Source: Pseudomonadota bacterium (GTDB taxonomy: Bacteria > Pseudomonadota > Gammaproteobacteria > Legionellales > Legionellaceae). Taken from it: a stretch of DNA of 64,000 nt. The stretch spans positions 1 through 64,000 of the forward strand of contig JAGVJN010000044.1 in the NCBI GenBank assembly GCA_020051095.1, in the 5' to 3' direction. Shown in pieces: positions 45,901-55,158 of this stretch. Position numbers and translations under genes: made by a program. A model generated the notes under the pieces. The model searched no databases. It was not told the DNA's origin and saw nothing but the letters and a program-made list of their open reading frames with translations. Positions within the stretch are counted from its first letter, which is position 1, and each line of letters begins with the position of its first letter.

Positions 45901-47835
45901 AATTTTAGCGTAGTAGGCATTGGTGATATGGCAGGCGATGTTTTTGGAAACGGAATGCTCTTGTCAAAACAAGTCCAATTAGTCGCTGCATTTAATCATG
46001 TTCATATATTCATTGATCCAAATCCTGATAGCCAAGCTAGTTTCAAAGAACGAGAGCGCTTATTCCATTTGCCACGTTCTAGCTGGACTGATTACGATAA
46101 AAAATTGATCTCAAAAGGTGGTGGGGTGTTTAATCGTTCTGCAAAATCTATCCCGGTTACCAAGGAGATGAAAAATCGTTTCGGCATAAAGCAATCCGTG
46201 ATAGAACCCAATGAATTAATCCAATACTTGTTAAAAGCGAAAGTCGATCTTTTATGGAGTGGCGGCATTGGGACCTTTGTTCGCGCTTCAACGGAAACAA
46301 ATGCCGATGTGGGTGATCGAAGTAATGACGCGATTCGTATTGAGGCGAACCAGTTGCGTGCTAAGGTGATTGGTGAGGGTGGGAATCTTGGATTAACGCA
46401 AGCTGCCAGAATTGAATATTCCTTGAATGGCGGATTAGTGTTTACTGATTTTATCGATAACTCTGCCGGCGTTAATTGCTCAGACAGAGAAGTGAATATC
46501 AAAATTTTGTTGAATAGTATCGTTGATTCGGGTGATCTGACCACAAAACAACGGAATGAGTTGCTAAGTGATATGACAGATGAGGTGTCACGACTGGTAT
46601 TAAGAGATAATTACAATAAATCAAAAGCGATAGGTTTAGCTGCCGCCCAAGCTCATAAGTCAATTGATTTGCATGCAAGGTACATCCAAGATTTAGAGTC
46701 CCGAGGTAAAATCGATAGGGTATTGGAATACTTGCCAGACGATAAAGTGCTTAATGAACGAAAACTTTCTGGCCAAGGATTGATGCGTCCTAGTCTATCG
46801 GTCCTTATGTGTTATTCGAAGATTTTATTAAAGGCGAACATTTTATCTAGCAATGTGCCGGACGACCCCTATTTAAAACAAATTTTAGATCAATATTTCC
46901 CTCGTCCTTTGAGAGAGAAATTCTCCACACAAATGAACCACCATCCACTTCGACGTGAAATTATTGCCACACAATTGAGTAATATTATTATCAATGAAAT
47001 GGGTTTTACGTTTGTGTATCGGTTGCAAGATGAAACGGGTGCACCTGTTTCAGCGATTGTTCGTGCTTATATGATTTCTCGATCAATTTTAAATATTGAT
47101 GAGATATGGAGAAAAATTGATGAGCTTGGCACTAAAATTACAGCCGAAACGCAAATTAAGATGATGCTCCAATATGTTCGTCTGTGTCGTAGGACTACCC
47201 GATGGTTTCTTCGCTCTCAACGTAAAACTCTGGATATTAGTAGCGCGATTGAGCGTTATAAATCGGGTGTTAACCAGCTTAAAAAATGCATGCCACAAAT
47301 TTTTGCTGAAAAATCAAAAGAACTTTACCAAAGTGCCTATGATCACTATTTATCCTTAAATGTTGGAAATGTTATTGCACATGAGCTAGCTGTTACCAGG
47401 GCGTTATTCTCGGCCATGGATATCATTGAAGTATCTCAGCAAATGAATATAAAAGTAACGAAAGTTGCACAGGTTTATTTTGCATTAGGTGAATATCTCG
47501 ATTTAAACTGGATTCGTACAAAAGTTATCGTACATTCAACCGAAAATCATTGGGAATTACTATCAAGAGAGGCATTACGAGATGACCTAGATTGGCAACA
47601 AAGGCAGCTGACAGCTGGCATTATTCGCATTGATATGGAAGAAAAGGATTTGATGGATCAATTCAATCAATGGTTTGAAATGCATAAGAATCTCATTGAT
47701 CGCTGGCATAATATTCTAGCCGAACTAAAATCTGCACAAACAATGAATTACACTATGTTTTTTGTCGCTATTCGTGAGTTATTGGACTTAACCCAAACCA
47801 CGATACAAATGGCTGATAAACAGGTGATGGCTTGA
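42961..47835 (+). CDS. NAD-specific glutamate dehydrogenase, giant (GDH-180 type)
   Basis: A 1624-aa enzyme of the bacterial NAD-GDH family (Bac_GDH, PF05088), which oxidises glutamate to 2-oxoglutarate and ammonia. The long N-terminal half (about 1-720) has ACT-like regulatory domains, and the catalytic domain from about 800 carries GGLRWSDRREDFRTEILGL, PSGAKGGFVPK, GGSVGYDHKKMGI, VVGIGDMAGDVFGNGM and LWSGGIGTFVR. The C-terminal 500 residues are helical. AGGTGG precedes the ATG. This route feeds amino-acid carbon into the TCA cycle. The 160-bp gap after it leads to cytochrome b561. Confidence 0.95.
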   Translation: MSYKFEQGKDLIIDSIVEKVSKKMAAKKAERCGTFLSQFYQTVALDDLEAWNVDDLYGAGINLWNLLSKRKPGETKIRIYNPDFERHGWQTTHTVVEIIADDMPFLVDSIRMVINRMGLSCHLIMHMGGLMLKRDKHGHVTKVYKKIDVPHDEVFEEAAIFIEIDSQTDPIVLRDLHEDFERVLEDNKAVVEDWVSMREKVQESIIDLEKTAHLLDAGELSETIAFLNWIEDHHFTFLGIRDYELVKEDKSMILKVIPNTGLGVLRHSLSQSKARIISEMTPEARELTLSSTRILVMSKTNTLASVHRDAYTDYIGIKRFDKTGKVIGERRIIGLYTSAAYNTNPKHIPFLRHKVAQIMEKSQLNPRSHSGKVLLNILETLPRDDLIQATEDELLEISMGIFYMQERRRIRMFARTDVYRRFISCLVYVPRERFNTALRHAMEMVLEAEFDALEISFSTHFSASVLARIHFIIRIDPTNLKEYDFKDVEKKLIIVGRSWSDDLHDYLKDSFGEEKANRLNNEYKDAFPVAYSTQFSPRTAVFDIIHIEALSEQEPLGMNFFHPMDEDKDFFRLKVYQHESTITISDVLPILERLGMRAISERPYFIKHGDGFKTWINDFSLQYIKKRDFDIDVIKDLFQNAFLSVWYGHAENDGFNLLVLGAGLDWRQVSILRAYAKYFKQIRFTFSQEYIENALNNNVAIARKLVQLFEVRFNPDLSKDRDDRSNQLVREILNDLDDVSNLDEDKIIRQYVQTITSTLRTNYYQINASGKPAPYLSLKMNSKTIAGMPKPYPMYEIFVYSPRFEGVHLRGGKVARGGLRWSDRREDFRTEILGLMKAQQVKNAVIVPSGAKGGFVPKLIASNASREEIMEEGISCYQLFIHGLLDLTDNLVEGKIVKPARVVCFDEDDPYLVVAADKGTATFSDIANEISLDYGFWLGDAFASGGSVGYDHKKMGITAKGAWESVKRHFYEMNIDIQTKNFSVVGIGDMAGDVFGNGMLLSKQVQLVAAFNHVHIFIDPNPDSQASFKERERLFHLPRSSWTDYDKKLISKGGGVFNRSAKSIPVTKEMKNRFGIKQSVIEPNELIQYLLKAKVDLLWSGGIGTFVRASTETNADVGDRSNDAIRIEANQLRAKVIGEGGNLGLTQAARIEYSLNGGLVFTDFIDNSAGVNCSDREVNIKILLNSIVDSGDLTTKQRNELLSDMTDEVSRLVLRDNYNKSKAIGLAAAQAHKSIDLHARYIQDLESRGKIDRVLEYLPDDKVLNERKLSGQGLMRPSLSVLMCYSKILLKANILSSNVPDDPYLKQILDQYFPRPLREKFSTQMNHHPLRREIIATQLSNIIINEMGFTFVYRLQDETGAPVSAIVRAYMISRSILNIDEIWRKIDELGTKITAETQIKMMLQYVRLCRRTTRWFLRSQRKTLDISSAIERYKSGVNQLKKCMPQIFAEKSKELYQSAYDHYLSLNVGNVIAHELAVTRALFSAMDIIEVSQQMNIKVTKVAQVYFALGEYLDLNWIRTKVIVHSTENHWELLSREALRDDLDWQQRQLTAGIIRIDMEEKDLMDQFNQWFEMHKNLIDRWHNILAELKSAQTMNYTMFFVAIRELLDLTQTTIQMADKQVMA

Positions 47836-47996
47836 GACGGCTTATTTTAATAATTGTCCAGCACAAAGGGAACATGATTAAAATTCATGGGCTTTAAAGC
47901 GCATACTATTATTTTGTGCCGACTATGAAATCCTGCTTCCCTTTGTCCTAAAAGTTGTTATTATACGGATTGTTATATAAAACAAAGGAGTGATTT

Positions 47997-48536
47997 ATGC
48001 CGTTAAATAATAACTCGTTAGAGAAATATTCAAAGGGGTCTCGTTTTTTCCATTGGCTGATTGCTGTGATTGTCATCACGCTATTAGCTGTGGGCTTTAT
48101 TCTTGGCGATTTACCGGATTCGATGAAACAAATATCTTATACGTTACATAAATCGTTTGGAATTACTGTCATCTTTTTGATGCTTATTCGATTGCTTTGG
48201 TTAATTCATACTGGAAAACCCAAACTACCTGCGTCAGTACCAAGCTGGCAACGACTACTTTCTCGTAGTGTGCAACATGGATTTTATGTCCTTCTCTTTA
48301 TTATGCCAATTGCTGGTTGGATCATGTCAACGGCAGCAAACAAATCCCCCATGTTTTTTGGTTTGTTTGCTTTTCCATTTCCAGGGATTGATCAAAATAA
48401 ACAGTTAGCTGAATTTATGTTTGAAGTTCATTCATGGGTTGCTTGGTTAATTATTGTATTACTTGTTATGCATGTGGCAGGGGCTATTAAACACCACTTC
48501 ATCGATAAGGATAACGTTCTTAAGCGTATGTTATAA
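47997..48536 (+). CDS. Cytochrome b561-family protein
   Basis: A 179-aa inner-membrane di-haem b protein with four helices. The axial-ligand His are visible at positions 19 (RFFHW), 51 (TLHKSFG), 144 (EVHSW) and 158 (MHVAGAIKHHF). Such proteins oxidise quinol or shuttle electrons, for example to superoxide. AAAGGAG precedes the ATG. Monocistronic; a shortened copy of the repeat element follows its stop. Confidence 0.9.
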   Translation: MPLNNNSLEKYSKGSRFFHWLIAVIVITLLAVGFILGDLPDSMKQISYTLHKSFGITVIFLMLIRLLWLIHTGKPKLPASVPSWQRLLSRSVQHGFYVLLFIMPIAGWIMSTAANKSPMFFGLFAFPFPGIDQNKQLAEFMFEVHSWVAWLIIVLLVMHVAGAIKHHFIDKDNVLKRML

Positions 48537-48542
48537 TCCATG

Positions 48543-48586
48543 TATACCCGTGGTCATTCAAAAAGCGATGAATGATGACGGGTATA
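48543..48586. repeat. Shortened copy of the MITE-like repeat
   Basis: 44 bp consisting of one arm TATACCCGTGGTCATTC.. and the inverted right arm GAATGATGACGGGTATA directly joined, as if the inner part of the 164-bp element were deleted. It begins 6 bp after the cytochrome b561 stop and could fold as a hairpin at the end of that transcript. Confidence 0.75.
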
Positions 48587-48789
48587 TAACACAAGGTGAA
48601 GGGATGTACCTTGTTAAATTCCTACTCTCATTTGACAATACATGATTTAAACCTATTGATATTAATTCCTTGTAGCCAAGGGATTCCGCTTATTCGGAAC
48701 CTCATACAAAGCCCAGATAGACCAGTTATTGCACATTAAGAATAAATAATGTGCTATATTTATAAAACATATAAAAACTGGAATCACTC

Positions 48790-49272
48790 ATGGAAGCGAA
48801 TAATTCGATTAAAATACCAACCTCCTTACTAACAATTCCGATGCTTTTAATATTAGTTATGCTACCAAAACCTAGTATAGCCTTGGAATCATTTACTGTA
48901 GCATCGAATACATTTATCTTTAATCCGAGAACATTAAGTTATACAGCAATCAATTCAAATGGAAATGTTGTTAAACGGGGAAGGGCGTCAGGTGGTTCAC
49001 ATTATTGTCGTGATATAGGCCGTAGTTGTCGAACACCGGTTGGATCGTTTCGGGTGATAGGGATACGTGGGGCCGATTGCTATTCAAGTAGATATCGATC
49101 GCGAATGCCCTATTGTATGTTTTTTAAAAAACTCTATGCCGTTCATGGTCATTACAATGTGCCAGGATATAATGCCAGTCATGGTTGCATTCGTGTTCCA
49201 ATTCCTGATGCAAAATGGCTCTATCATAATTTTATGCGTAATGGCACAAGAGTTATCGTAAAGCCGTATTGA
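48790..49272 (+). CDS. Exported L,D-transpeptidase, EnhA-like
   Basis: A 160-aa YkuD-family protein with a signal peptide (about 10-32, cut near SIALES). The active site is HGHYNVPGYNASHGCIRV, with His119 and Cys133; several extra Cys could form disulphides. L,D-transpeptidases make 3-3 cross-links in peptidoglycan. The composition and size resemble the EnhA (enhanced entry) proteins of Legionella, an identification from family knowledge. Monocistronic, preceded by a 250-bp AT-rich gap containing the repeat. Confidence 0.85.
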   Translation: MEANNSIKIPTSLLTIPMLLILVMLPKPSIALESFTVASNTFIFNPRTLSYTAINSNGNVVKRGRASGGSHYCRDIGRSCRTPVGSFRVIGIRGADCYSSRYRSRMPYCMFFKKLYAVHGHYNVPGYNASHGCIRVPIPDAKWLYHNFMRNGTRVIVKPY

Positions 49273-49369
49273 AGATAAGATTGATTGCCAGTCAAGAATA
49301 TACCCAGAATTTTACTAGGGTCGCATCCATGCGTTCCTAATGGCAGACAATCGACTGTCTCTAAGTCCC

Positions 49370-50047
49370 TTAAGCCACTACGTAGTCTGAATTGGAAAGA
49401 TATTTTTTGTCAGGATAATAAGCAAAGACAACGGAGCCGCCCTTGATTGCATTGATAATTGGGCGAGCCAGCGCGGTTGCAACAGCAGGGCACCCCCAAC
49501 TTCGGCCTGCACGGCCAGAGCTTTTAATGAAATTCTGATTCACATACCAAGCACCATGAACGACCACGCGTCGAAGAAAGGCATTATCATTAAACCCTTT
49601 TTCTAAGCCTTCTAAATTGAGTGAGTAGCCTTTAGAACCGATATAACTGTCTTTCGTTATAAATGTTCCAATACTACTTTCCAAGCTATGATTTTTATTG
49701 GAAAAATGTTTTGCCATGGTCATGCCTGAATTTTTACCATGGGCGACAAAAGTGTTATAAAGCATTTTGTGACTATTTAAATCAAATACCCACATCCTTT
49801 TAGCAGATGAAGGCAACGAATAGTCGATAACGGTTAAAATGTGTTTTTTGACACTGCCTTCTTCAATGGCATGCTTGTAAGCAGTTAAGGCGGTTTCCAA
49901 TGCCTTTTTCTTGATATTAGGCGCAACAACGGATAAACGTTGTATCTCCTCTTTGATATCGACTGAGTTTTCAGCATATCCTGGATTAGCTAAAACAACA
50001 GCTGCCATTAACGGTAGATTTTTTATTAATTTTTTAAATTTTACCAT
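49370..50047 (-). CDS. Murein L,D-transpeptidase catalytic-domain protein (YkuD_2 type)
   Basis: A 225-aa exported protein with a signal peptide (MVKFKKLIKNLPLMAAVVLA, cut after GYA). The family motifs are VVHGAWYV and GRAGRSWGCPAVA with the catalytic Cys in SWGCP. It belongs to the DUF/YkuD_2 branch, distinct from the two other YkuD genes here. GGAG lies 12 nt before ATG 50047; the open frame runs up to 50074. It is convergent with the EnhA-like gene, 97 bp apart. Confidence 0.87.
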   Translation of the reverse strand: MVKFKKLIKNLPLMAAVVLANPGYAENSVDIKEEIQRLSVVAPNIKKKALETALTAYKHAIEEGSVKKHILTVIDYSLPSSAKRMWVFDLNSHKMLYNTFVAHGKNSGMTMAKHFSNKNHSLESSIGTFITKDSYIGSKGYSLNLEGLEKGFNDNAFLRRVVVHGAWYVNQNFIKSSGRAGRSWGCPAVATALARPIINAIKGGSVVFAYYPDKKYLSNSDYVVA

Positions 50048-50491
50048 ATTATTAATAACTCCATATATACTCAATTACTAACCAAACTGGTGGCATTATA
50101 TCTCCATTCTAGGGAGATGTAAAACCATCTGGGCTCATATATACCATGATGGAGCAATCAAAGTCTACTGGTTTAGTTGATTTACACGATGAGATGCTGC
50201 AAGCATTAAAACCTAAAAAATCAGTATAAACAGTAAATTATATGTATAATAATAGGTCAGGTATTTTCAGTTTATGGAGGATATGATAAATTACAGCATT
50301 TATTAATCCTGTTAACAAAGAAATCCCACGCTACTTGTTTGTTAGCCTGCTATCTTTTGACATTCAATCGAGCTATGCATGTATTTGCAAGCTAGCATTG
50401 TGAGTTGTAATTGAATGATAAGGATAAGTTATTTTTAACGATTTTGATTCTTTGGAAAACATACCCCCTTTTTTCTCCTTTGGAGGTGAAA
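50048..50491. other. 444-bp gap before putA
   Basis: The gap holds no convincing gene. A 27-codon open frame (50146-50229, MMEQSKST..) lacks a ribosome-binding site. A TTGACA box at 50357-50362 with TGTATT 17 bp later (50380-50385) is a possible putA promoter, about 105 bp upstream of its start. I see no known regulatory motif. Confidence 0.45.
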
Positions 50492-53400
50492 ATGCTTGAC
50501 CGTTCTAAACTAGGCCCAATACAAGGAACTGCAAGTTCTATCAATGACGCTTATCGGGCGCCAGAATATCCCTATGTCTCTCATTTGATTGAATATGGTC
50601 AACTAACGACTGATCAAACCCAACAAATTCAAAATACTGCTATGTCGTTGATTAAGCAGGTGCAAAAACTGCGATTAAAAAGCAGTGGTATTGATTCATT
50701 TTTAACAGAATATGCGCTTTCAAGTGACGAAGGCATTGCCTTAATGTGTTTAGCTGAAGCCTTGTTGCGTGTTCCCGATACGATCACCATTGATAGTCTG
50801 ATAAAGGACAAGTTAGGGTCTGCCAATTGGCAATCCCACCGTGGCCAAAGCCATTCAACGTTTGTTAACGCGACAACTTGGGCGTTGATGCTAACTGGTA
50901 AGGTGTTGAGTCCAGAAAAAGCAGAATCAAAGTTGTCACAAGTATTAATAAAACTGATTAAAAAGAGTGGGGAAGGGGTTGTAAGAAAAGCGGTTGAGCG
51001 AGCAATGCGCATCATGAGTCGTCAATTTGTCATGGGGCGGACTATTGAAGAAGCGACGAAACGAGCTCAAACGAATGAGTCTAAAGGATACTCCTATTCC
51101 TATGATATGCTTGGTGAGGCGGCTTTAACAGAAAGGGATGCGCAACGCTATATGAAAGCCTATGAAGAGGCTATCATCAGCATTGGGAAAGTCGCAGACC
51201 CGTCAAAATCACTAAGAGAAAACCCGGGTATTTCTGTTAAGCTCTCAGCAATTCATCCTCGTTATGAAGAAAATCAAAGGAAACGAGTTCTTGATGAAAT
51301 CCCTCCACGATTATTGAGACTAGCGCAACTAGCCAAACAATATCAAATCGGTTTAACAGTGGATGCAGAAGAATCAGATAGATTAATGTTGTCATTGGAT
51401 ATTTTTACAAAAGTCTATGAAGATGAAAGTCTCGCCGGTTGGCATGGATTAGGATTAGCTGTCCAGTCCTACCAAAAAAGAGCCTTTTATGTTATTGATT
51501 ATATCGCTGAACTTGCTAAGAAGCATGGTCGGCGTGTTATGTTGCGTTTAATCAAAGGTGCTTATTGGGATACTGAAATAAAGCGCGCTCAAATGGATGG
51601 GCAATCCGGTTACCCCGTATTTACCAGAAAAATATTTACCGATGTCTCTTTTCATGCTTGTGCAAAAAAGCTACTAACCTATACAGATTATATATACCCC
51701 CAATTTGCAACCCATAACGCCTATACCGTTGCTACGGTGTTAACGTTAGTTGGTGATTACACTGATTATGAATTTCAATGCTTGCATGGAATGGGCGTTG
51801 AGTTATATGACCAAATTACCCCGAAAAATAAGCTAGGAATACCTTGTCGAATCTATGCGCCAGTTGGTTCGCATGAAGATTTACTGCCTTATTTAGTCAG
51901 GCGTTTATTAGAAAATGGTGCAAATTCCTCCTTTGTTAATCGAATTGTTGATCAAAAATCGCCAATTGAGAAGTTGGCACAAGACCCATTGGCTATATCA
52001 AAAAATCTGATTGAGCAAAATAAACCATTTATGGTGTTGCCAGAAGAGGTTTTTTTACCTGAACGAAAAAATTCCCAGGGATTCGATTTCACCGATCGTG
52101 AAAAAATAGCTAACTTACAACGCTATTATAATGACATGACATTATGTCAATGGGAATCGAAACCTCTGATTGCCGGCCCAACTAATAGTTCTGAGACTTT
52201 TTCTGTTTATGCCCCGTTTGACAATAGCACGGTCATTGGCAAAGTGACTGAATCAAGCACAGACGATATAGAGACTGCCCTTGAACGAGCTAAAAATGCA
52301 CATGCTTCCTGGTCAAATGAATCTGTTGAACATAGGGCCGCCGTTCTTGATAAAATAGCGGAATTATTCGAAAACCATCGATATGATTTGATGGCAATAA
52401 ACACATTTGAAGCCGCAAAAACTTGGCGGGATAACATTGCAGAAATCCGAGAAGCGATTGATTTTTGCTATTATTATGCGCAACAAGCAAGAAAACTGTT
52501 TGGTAAACCCATGGTATTACCTGGCTATACAGGGGAGCTTGATGAGCTTTCTTTCCATGGCCGTGGTGTTTTTGTTTGCATAAGCCCATGGAATTTCCCC
52601 TTAGCTATTTTTACGGGTCAGGTAGTGGCAGCGTTGGTGACTGGTAATTGTGTCATCGCTAAGCCCTCTGAACAAACGTCCCTTATTGCTAGTCTGGCAA
52701 CAAAACTGATGCACCAGGCTGGTATTCCAACTGATGTCTTACAACTATTACCGGGTAAGGGTGAAACTGTTGGTGCACAATTAGTGAACGATACCCGCAT
52801 AAAGGGCGTTGTATTTACTGGATCAACCCAAACCGCATCGAAAATAAATCAAACACTGGCGAAACGTTCAGACGAAATCGTCCCACTTATTGCGGAGACA
52901 GGTGGCCAAAATGCCATGATTGTTGATTCATCCGCCTTGCTAGAACAAGTGACAAAAGATGTCTTATTATCAGCATTTGGCAGTGCTGGTCAACGTTGTT
53001 CAGCATTGCGTGTCTTATATATTCAAGACGAGATATATGAAAAATTAATGACTATGATTCAAGGTGCTATGGCTGAGATCTCTATTGGTGATCCGAGGTT
53101 CTTGGATGTGGATGCTGGTCCTGTTATCGATAAAGAAGCATTGGATACTTTGTTAAGACATGTGGGTCAGATGAAAGAAAAGGGAAGGGTCGTATACCAA
53201 ACGCCAGTATCGGAAGAATGCGAACATGGTTATTTTATGCCACCTACCCTTATCAAGCTTGATTCTATCAACGAACTTAGCCAAGAATTTTTTGGCCCAA
53301 TCCTTCATGTTATTCGATATCAAAAAAAGAATGTCGACTCTGTCATTCATGACATCAATCAGACCGGTTATGGATTAACGATGGGAATCCATACGCGCAT

Positions 53401-53641
53401 CAATCAATTTGCAGACTATGTGCGAAAGCGTGTTCATGTGGGTAACTGTTATGTCAATCGCAATATGATTGGGGCAGTCGTTGGATTGCAGCCATTTGGC
53501 GGTGAAGGCAAATCAGGCACAGGATTCAAAGCGGGAGGCCCGCTGTATTTATACCGATTCTGTCATGAGAGGACCTATACGGTAGATACAACCGCTGCGG
53601 GCGGAAATGCGAGCTTAATGGCTATACCCGAAGATTACTAA
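50492..53641 (+). CDS. putA: Bifunctional proline dehydrogenase / pyrroline-5-carboxylate dehydrogenase
   Basis: A 1049-aa PutA that oxidises proline to glutamate in two steps with substrate channelling. The PRODH barrel has YSYDMLGEAALT, SVKLSAIHPRY, RLIKGAYWDTEIK and the FAD-site GHEDLL-like PVGSHEDLLPYL. The P5CDH half has SPWNFPLAIF, AETGGQNAMI and the catalytic Cys in GSAGQRCSAL. It lacks the N-terminal ribbon-helix-helix DNA-binding domain of E. coli PutA and the extra C-terminal domain, so it is a minimal enzyme, not a self-repressor. TGGAGG precedes ATG 50492; an earlier open frame from 50411 is not favoured. Confidence 0.95.
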   Translation: MLDRSKLGPIQGTASSINDAYRAPEYPYVSHLIEYGQLTTDQTQQIQNTAMSLIKQVQKLRLKSSGIDSFLTEYALSSDEGIALMCLAEALLRVPDTITIDSLIKDKLGSANWQSHRGQSHSTFVNATTWALMLTGKVLSPEKAESKLSQVLIKLIKKSGEGVVRKAVERAMRIMSRQFVMGRTIEEATKRAQTNESKGYSYSYDMLGEAALTERDAQRYMKAYEEAIISIGKVADPSKSLRENPGISVKLSAIHPRYEENQRKRVLDEIPPRLLRLAQLAKQYQIGLTVDAEESDRLMLSLDIFTKVYEDESLAGWHGLGLAVQSYQKRAFYVIDYIAELAKKHGRRVMLRLIKGAYWDTEIKRAQMDGQSGYPVFTRKIFTDVSFHACAKKLLTYTDYIYPQFATHNAYTVATVLTLVGDYTDYEFQCLHGMGVELYDQITPKNKLGIPCRIYAPVGSHEDLLPYLVRRLLENGANSSFVNRIVDQKSPIEKLAQDPLAISKNLIEQNKPFMVLPEEVFLPERKNSQGFDFTDREKIANLQRYYNDMTLCQWESKPLIAGPTNSSETFSVYAPFDNSTVIGKVTESSTDDIETALERAKNAHASWSNESVEHRAAVLDKIAELFENHRYDLMAINTFEAAKTWRDNIAEIREAIDFCYYYAQQARKLFGKPMVLPGYTGELDELSFHGRGVFVCISPWNFPLAIFTGQVVAALVTGNCVIAKPSEQTSLIASLATKLMHQAGIPTDVLQLLPGKGETVGAQLVNDTRIKGVVFTGSTQTASKINQTLAKRSDEIVPLIAETGGQNAMIVDSSALLEQVTKDVLLSAFGSAGQRCSALRVLYIQDEIYEKLMTMIQGAMAEISIGDPRFLDVDAGPVIDKEALDTLLRHVGQMKEKGRVVYQTPVSEECEHGYFMPPTLIKLDSINELSQEFFGPILHVIRYQKKNVDSVIHDINQTGYGLTMGIHTRINQFADYVRKRVHVGNCYVNRNMIGAVVGLQPFGGEGKSGTGFKAGGPLYLYRFCHERTYTVDTTAAGGNASLMAIPEDY

Positions 53642-53803
53642 AGTATGAGATGAGATATAAACTAACAATAAAATGGCGTGGTATGGAATTTATGCTCTAT
53701 CGGTTCGCAAAATTATGCTATATGATTAAATAAGGACATACGATTGATACGGATGTCTAGATGTCTCATAGGTGTTTGACTCATATCGATAAGGGATCTC
53801 ACT

Positions 53804-55090
53804 ATGGTTTCAACCCAAGAGCAAAAAATTGTCCAAGCATTATCTAAGAGAATTGTAAAGGCACAACAGAAAATTCGTATTTTGGATACGATTAAATGGG
53901 ATGACACCGTCAAGACGCAGTTTTTTAAAGAAAAATGCAAAAACTTGCCTAAAGTTGATAAAGATTATTATTCTCAAAGACCATTGCCCTTTGATGTCTC
54001 AGAAAAACGTTTAGAATTTAATTTGATCATACGGGATGCACGGCATTCTTTAGGGGAATACTCAGCGGCAACGCAATTAATCAAGCGTCAATGCGAAGAA
54101 TATATTCAAGCACTTGCTTTGCTCGACTCTCGTGGAACACCCGATTTTAGCCGTATTTCAATGGCGTTATATGGTAGTCCAGATGATGTCTTTTACGTTG
54201 GTGGGCCTAAATTAAGTGGATTAGGTGCGTCGTTATTTGATGTGTTGACCTCATTAGATTGCCAACTTCAATCGACGGCAGATGAAAAAAGACATACTGC
54301 CAAAGAGGCTCAGAAATTATTACAAGCGCGATTAAGCCAGTATTTCACTCATCACCCAGAGCGTGTGACAGTTGAGGTGAATGATAGCATGGTCGCTGAT
54401 GCTGCCGCTGGTGCGGAGACAATTAAATTAAATAGTCATAGCCGATTTAGTGACCGCGATATACGTTATCTTGAGGTGCATGAAGGATGGGTGCATGTTG
54501 GTACAACGCTTAATGGTGCTGAACAGCCTTATTGTACGTTTCTATCCAAAGGGGCTCCTTCCTCCAGTGTTATACAAGAAGGCCTTGCTGTTTTAACAGA
54601 AGTCATTACTTTTTCATCCTATCCCGGTCGATTGCGTAAGATCACTAATCGCGTTATTGCGCTTGAAAAAGTGCTAGCAGGGGCTAATTTTCTTGATATT
54701 TATCGCTATTTTGTTGAAGTGGGTTTGAATGAAGAAGATAGCTATAACCATACTGTCCGCGTTTTCCGAGGCTCCTTGCCCGAGCTAGGACCCTTTACCA
54801 AGGACTTATCCTATACAAAGGGATTTGTATTAATTTATAATTTCATCCGTCTTTGTATTAGCCAAAAGAAAATTGATACCATCCCGCTACTCTTTATGGG
54901 AAAAATAGGTCTTCAGGATTTGCCCTTGCTGCAAGAGCTAAAAACTGAACAGCTTCTCGCGCCACCCATGTATTTACCGCCCCAGTTTGAGGATTTAGCC
55001 GCGTTAAGTGCTTGGATGTCATTATCCTTATATTTAAATAAGTTTGATATGCAGGAAATGAAGCGAGTCTTTTATGGGCTATTAATATAG
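53804..55090 (+). CDS. QEGLA-motif protein (DUF1704, MATCAP-like metalloprotease fold)
   Basis: A 428-aa protein of the family named flavohaemoglobin expression-modulating QEGLA motif protein. VIQEGLAVLTEVITF and EVHEGWVHVGTTLNG are visible; the latter contains an HExxxH-type zinc site. Eukaryotic relatives (MATCAP/KIAA0895) are tubulin tyrosine carboxypeptidases, so a peptidase role is likely, but the bacterial substrate is unknown. It follows putA by 162 bp on the same strand and may have its own promoter. Confidence 0.85.
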   Translation: MVSTQEQKIVQALSKRIVKAQQKIRILDTIKWDDTVKTQFFKEKCKNLPKVDKDYYSQRPLPFDVSEKRLEFNLIIRDARHSLGEYSAATQLIKRQCEEYIQALALLDSRGTPDFSRISMALYGSPDDVFYVGGPKLSGLGASLFDVLTSLDCQLQSTADEKRHTAKEAQKLLQARLSQYFTHHPERVTVEVNDSMVADAAAGAETIKLNSHSRFSDRDIRYLEVHEGWVHVGTTLNGAEQPYCTFLSKGAPSSSVIQEGLAVLTEVITFSSYPGRLRKITNRVIALEKVLAGANFLDIYRYFVEVGLNEEDSYNHTVRVFRGSLPELGPFTKDLSYTKGFVLIYNFIRLCISQKKIDTIPLLFMGKIGLQDLPLLQELKTEQLLAPPMYLPPQFEDLAALSAWMSLSLYLNKFDMQEMKRVFYGLLI

Positions 55091-55111
55091 TACCTAATCT
55101 TGCAAGCTTAT

Positions 55112-55134
55112 CACTTAAACAGGCGTTTTAAGTG
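55112..55134. terminator. Hairpin between convergent genes
   Basis: CACTTAAA/TTTAAGTG form an 8-bp stem with a 7-nt loop between the QEGLA gene and the methyltransferase-like gene. No strong U-tract follows on either strand. Confidence 0.45.
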
Positions 55135-55158
55135 TGATTGCATTTATCTCGTCAACCA

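Noticed and set aside
46092-46544. 150-codon open frame on the minus strand
   Set aside because: It lies wholly inside the glutamate dehydrogenase gene, antisense to its conserved catalytic domain, with no ribosome-binding site.
50146-50229. 27-codon open frame before putA
   Set aside because: No ribosome-binding site or promoter close by, and no recognisable sequence; chance cannot be excluded.
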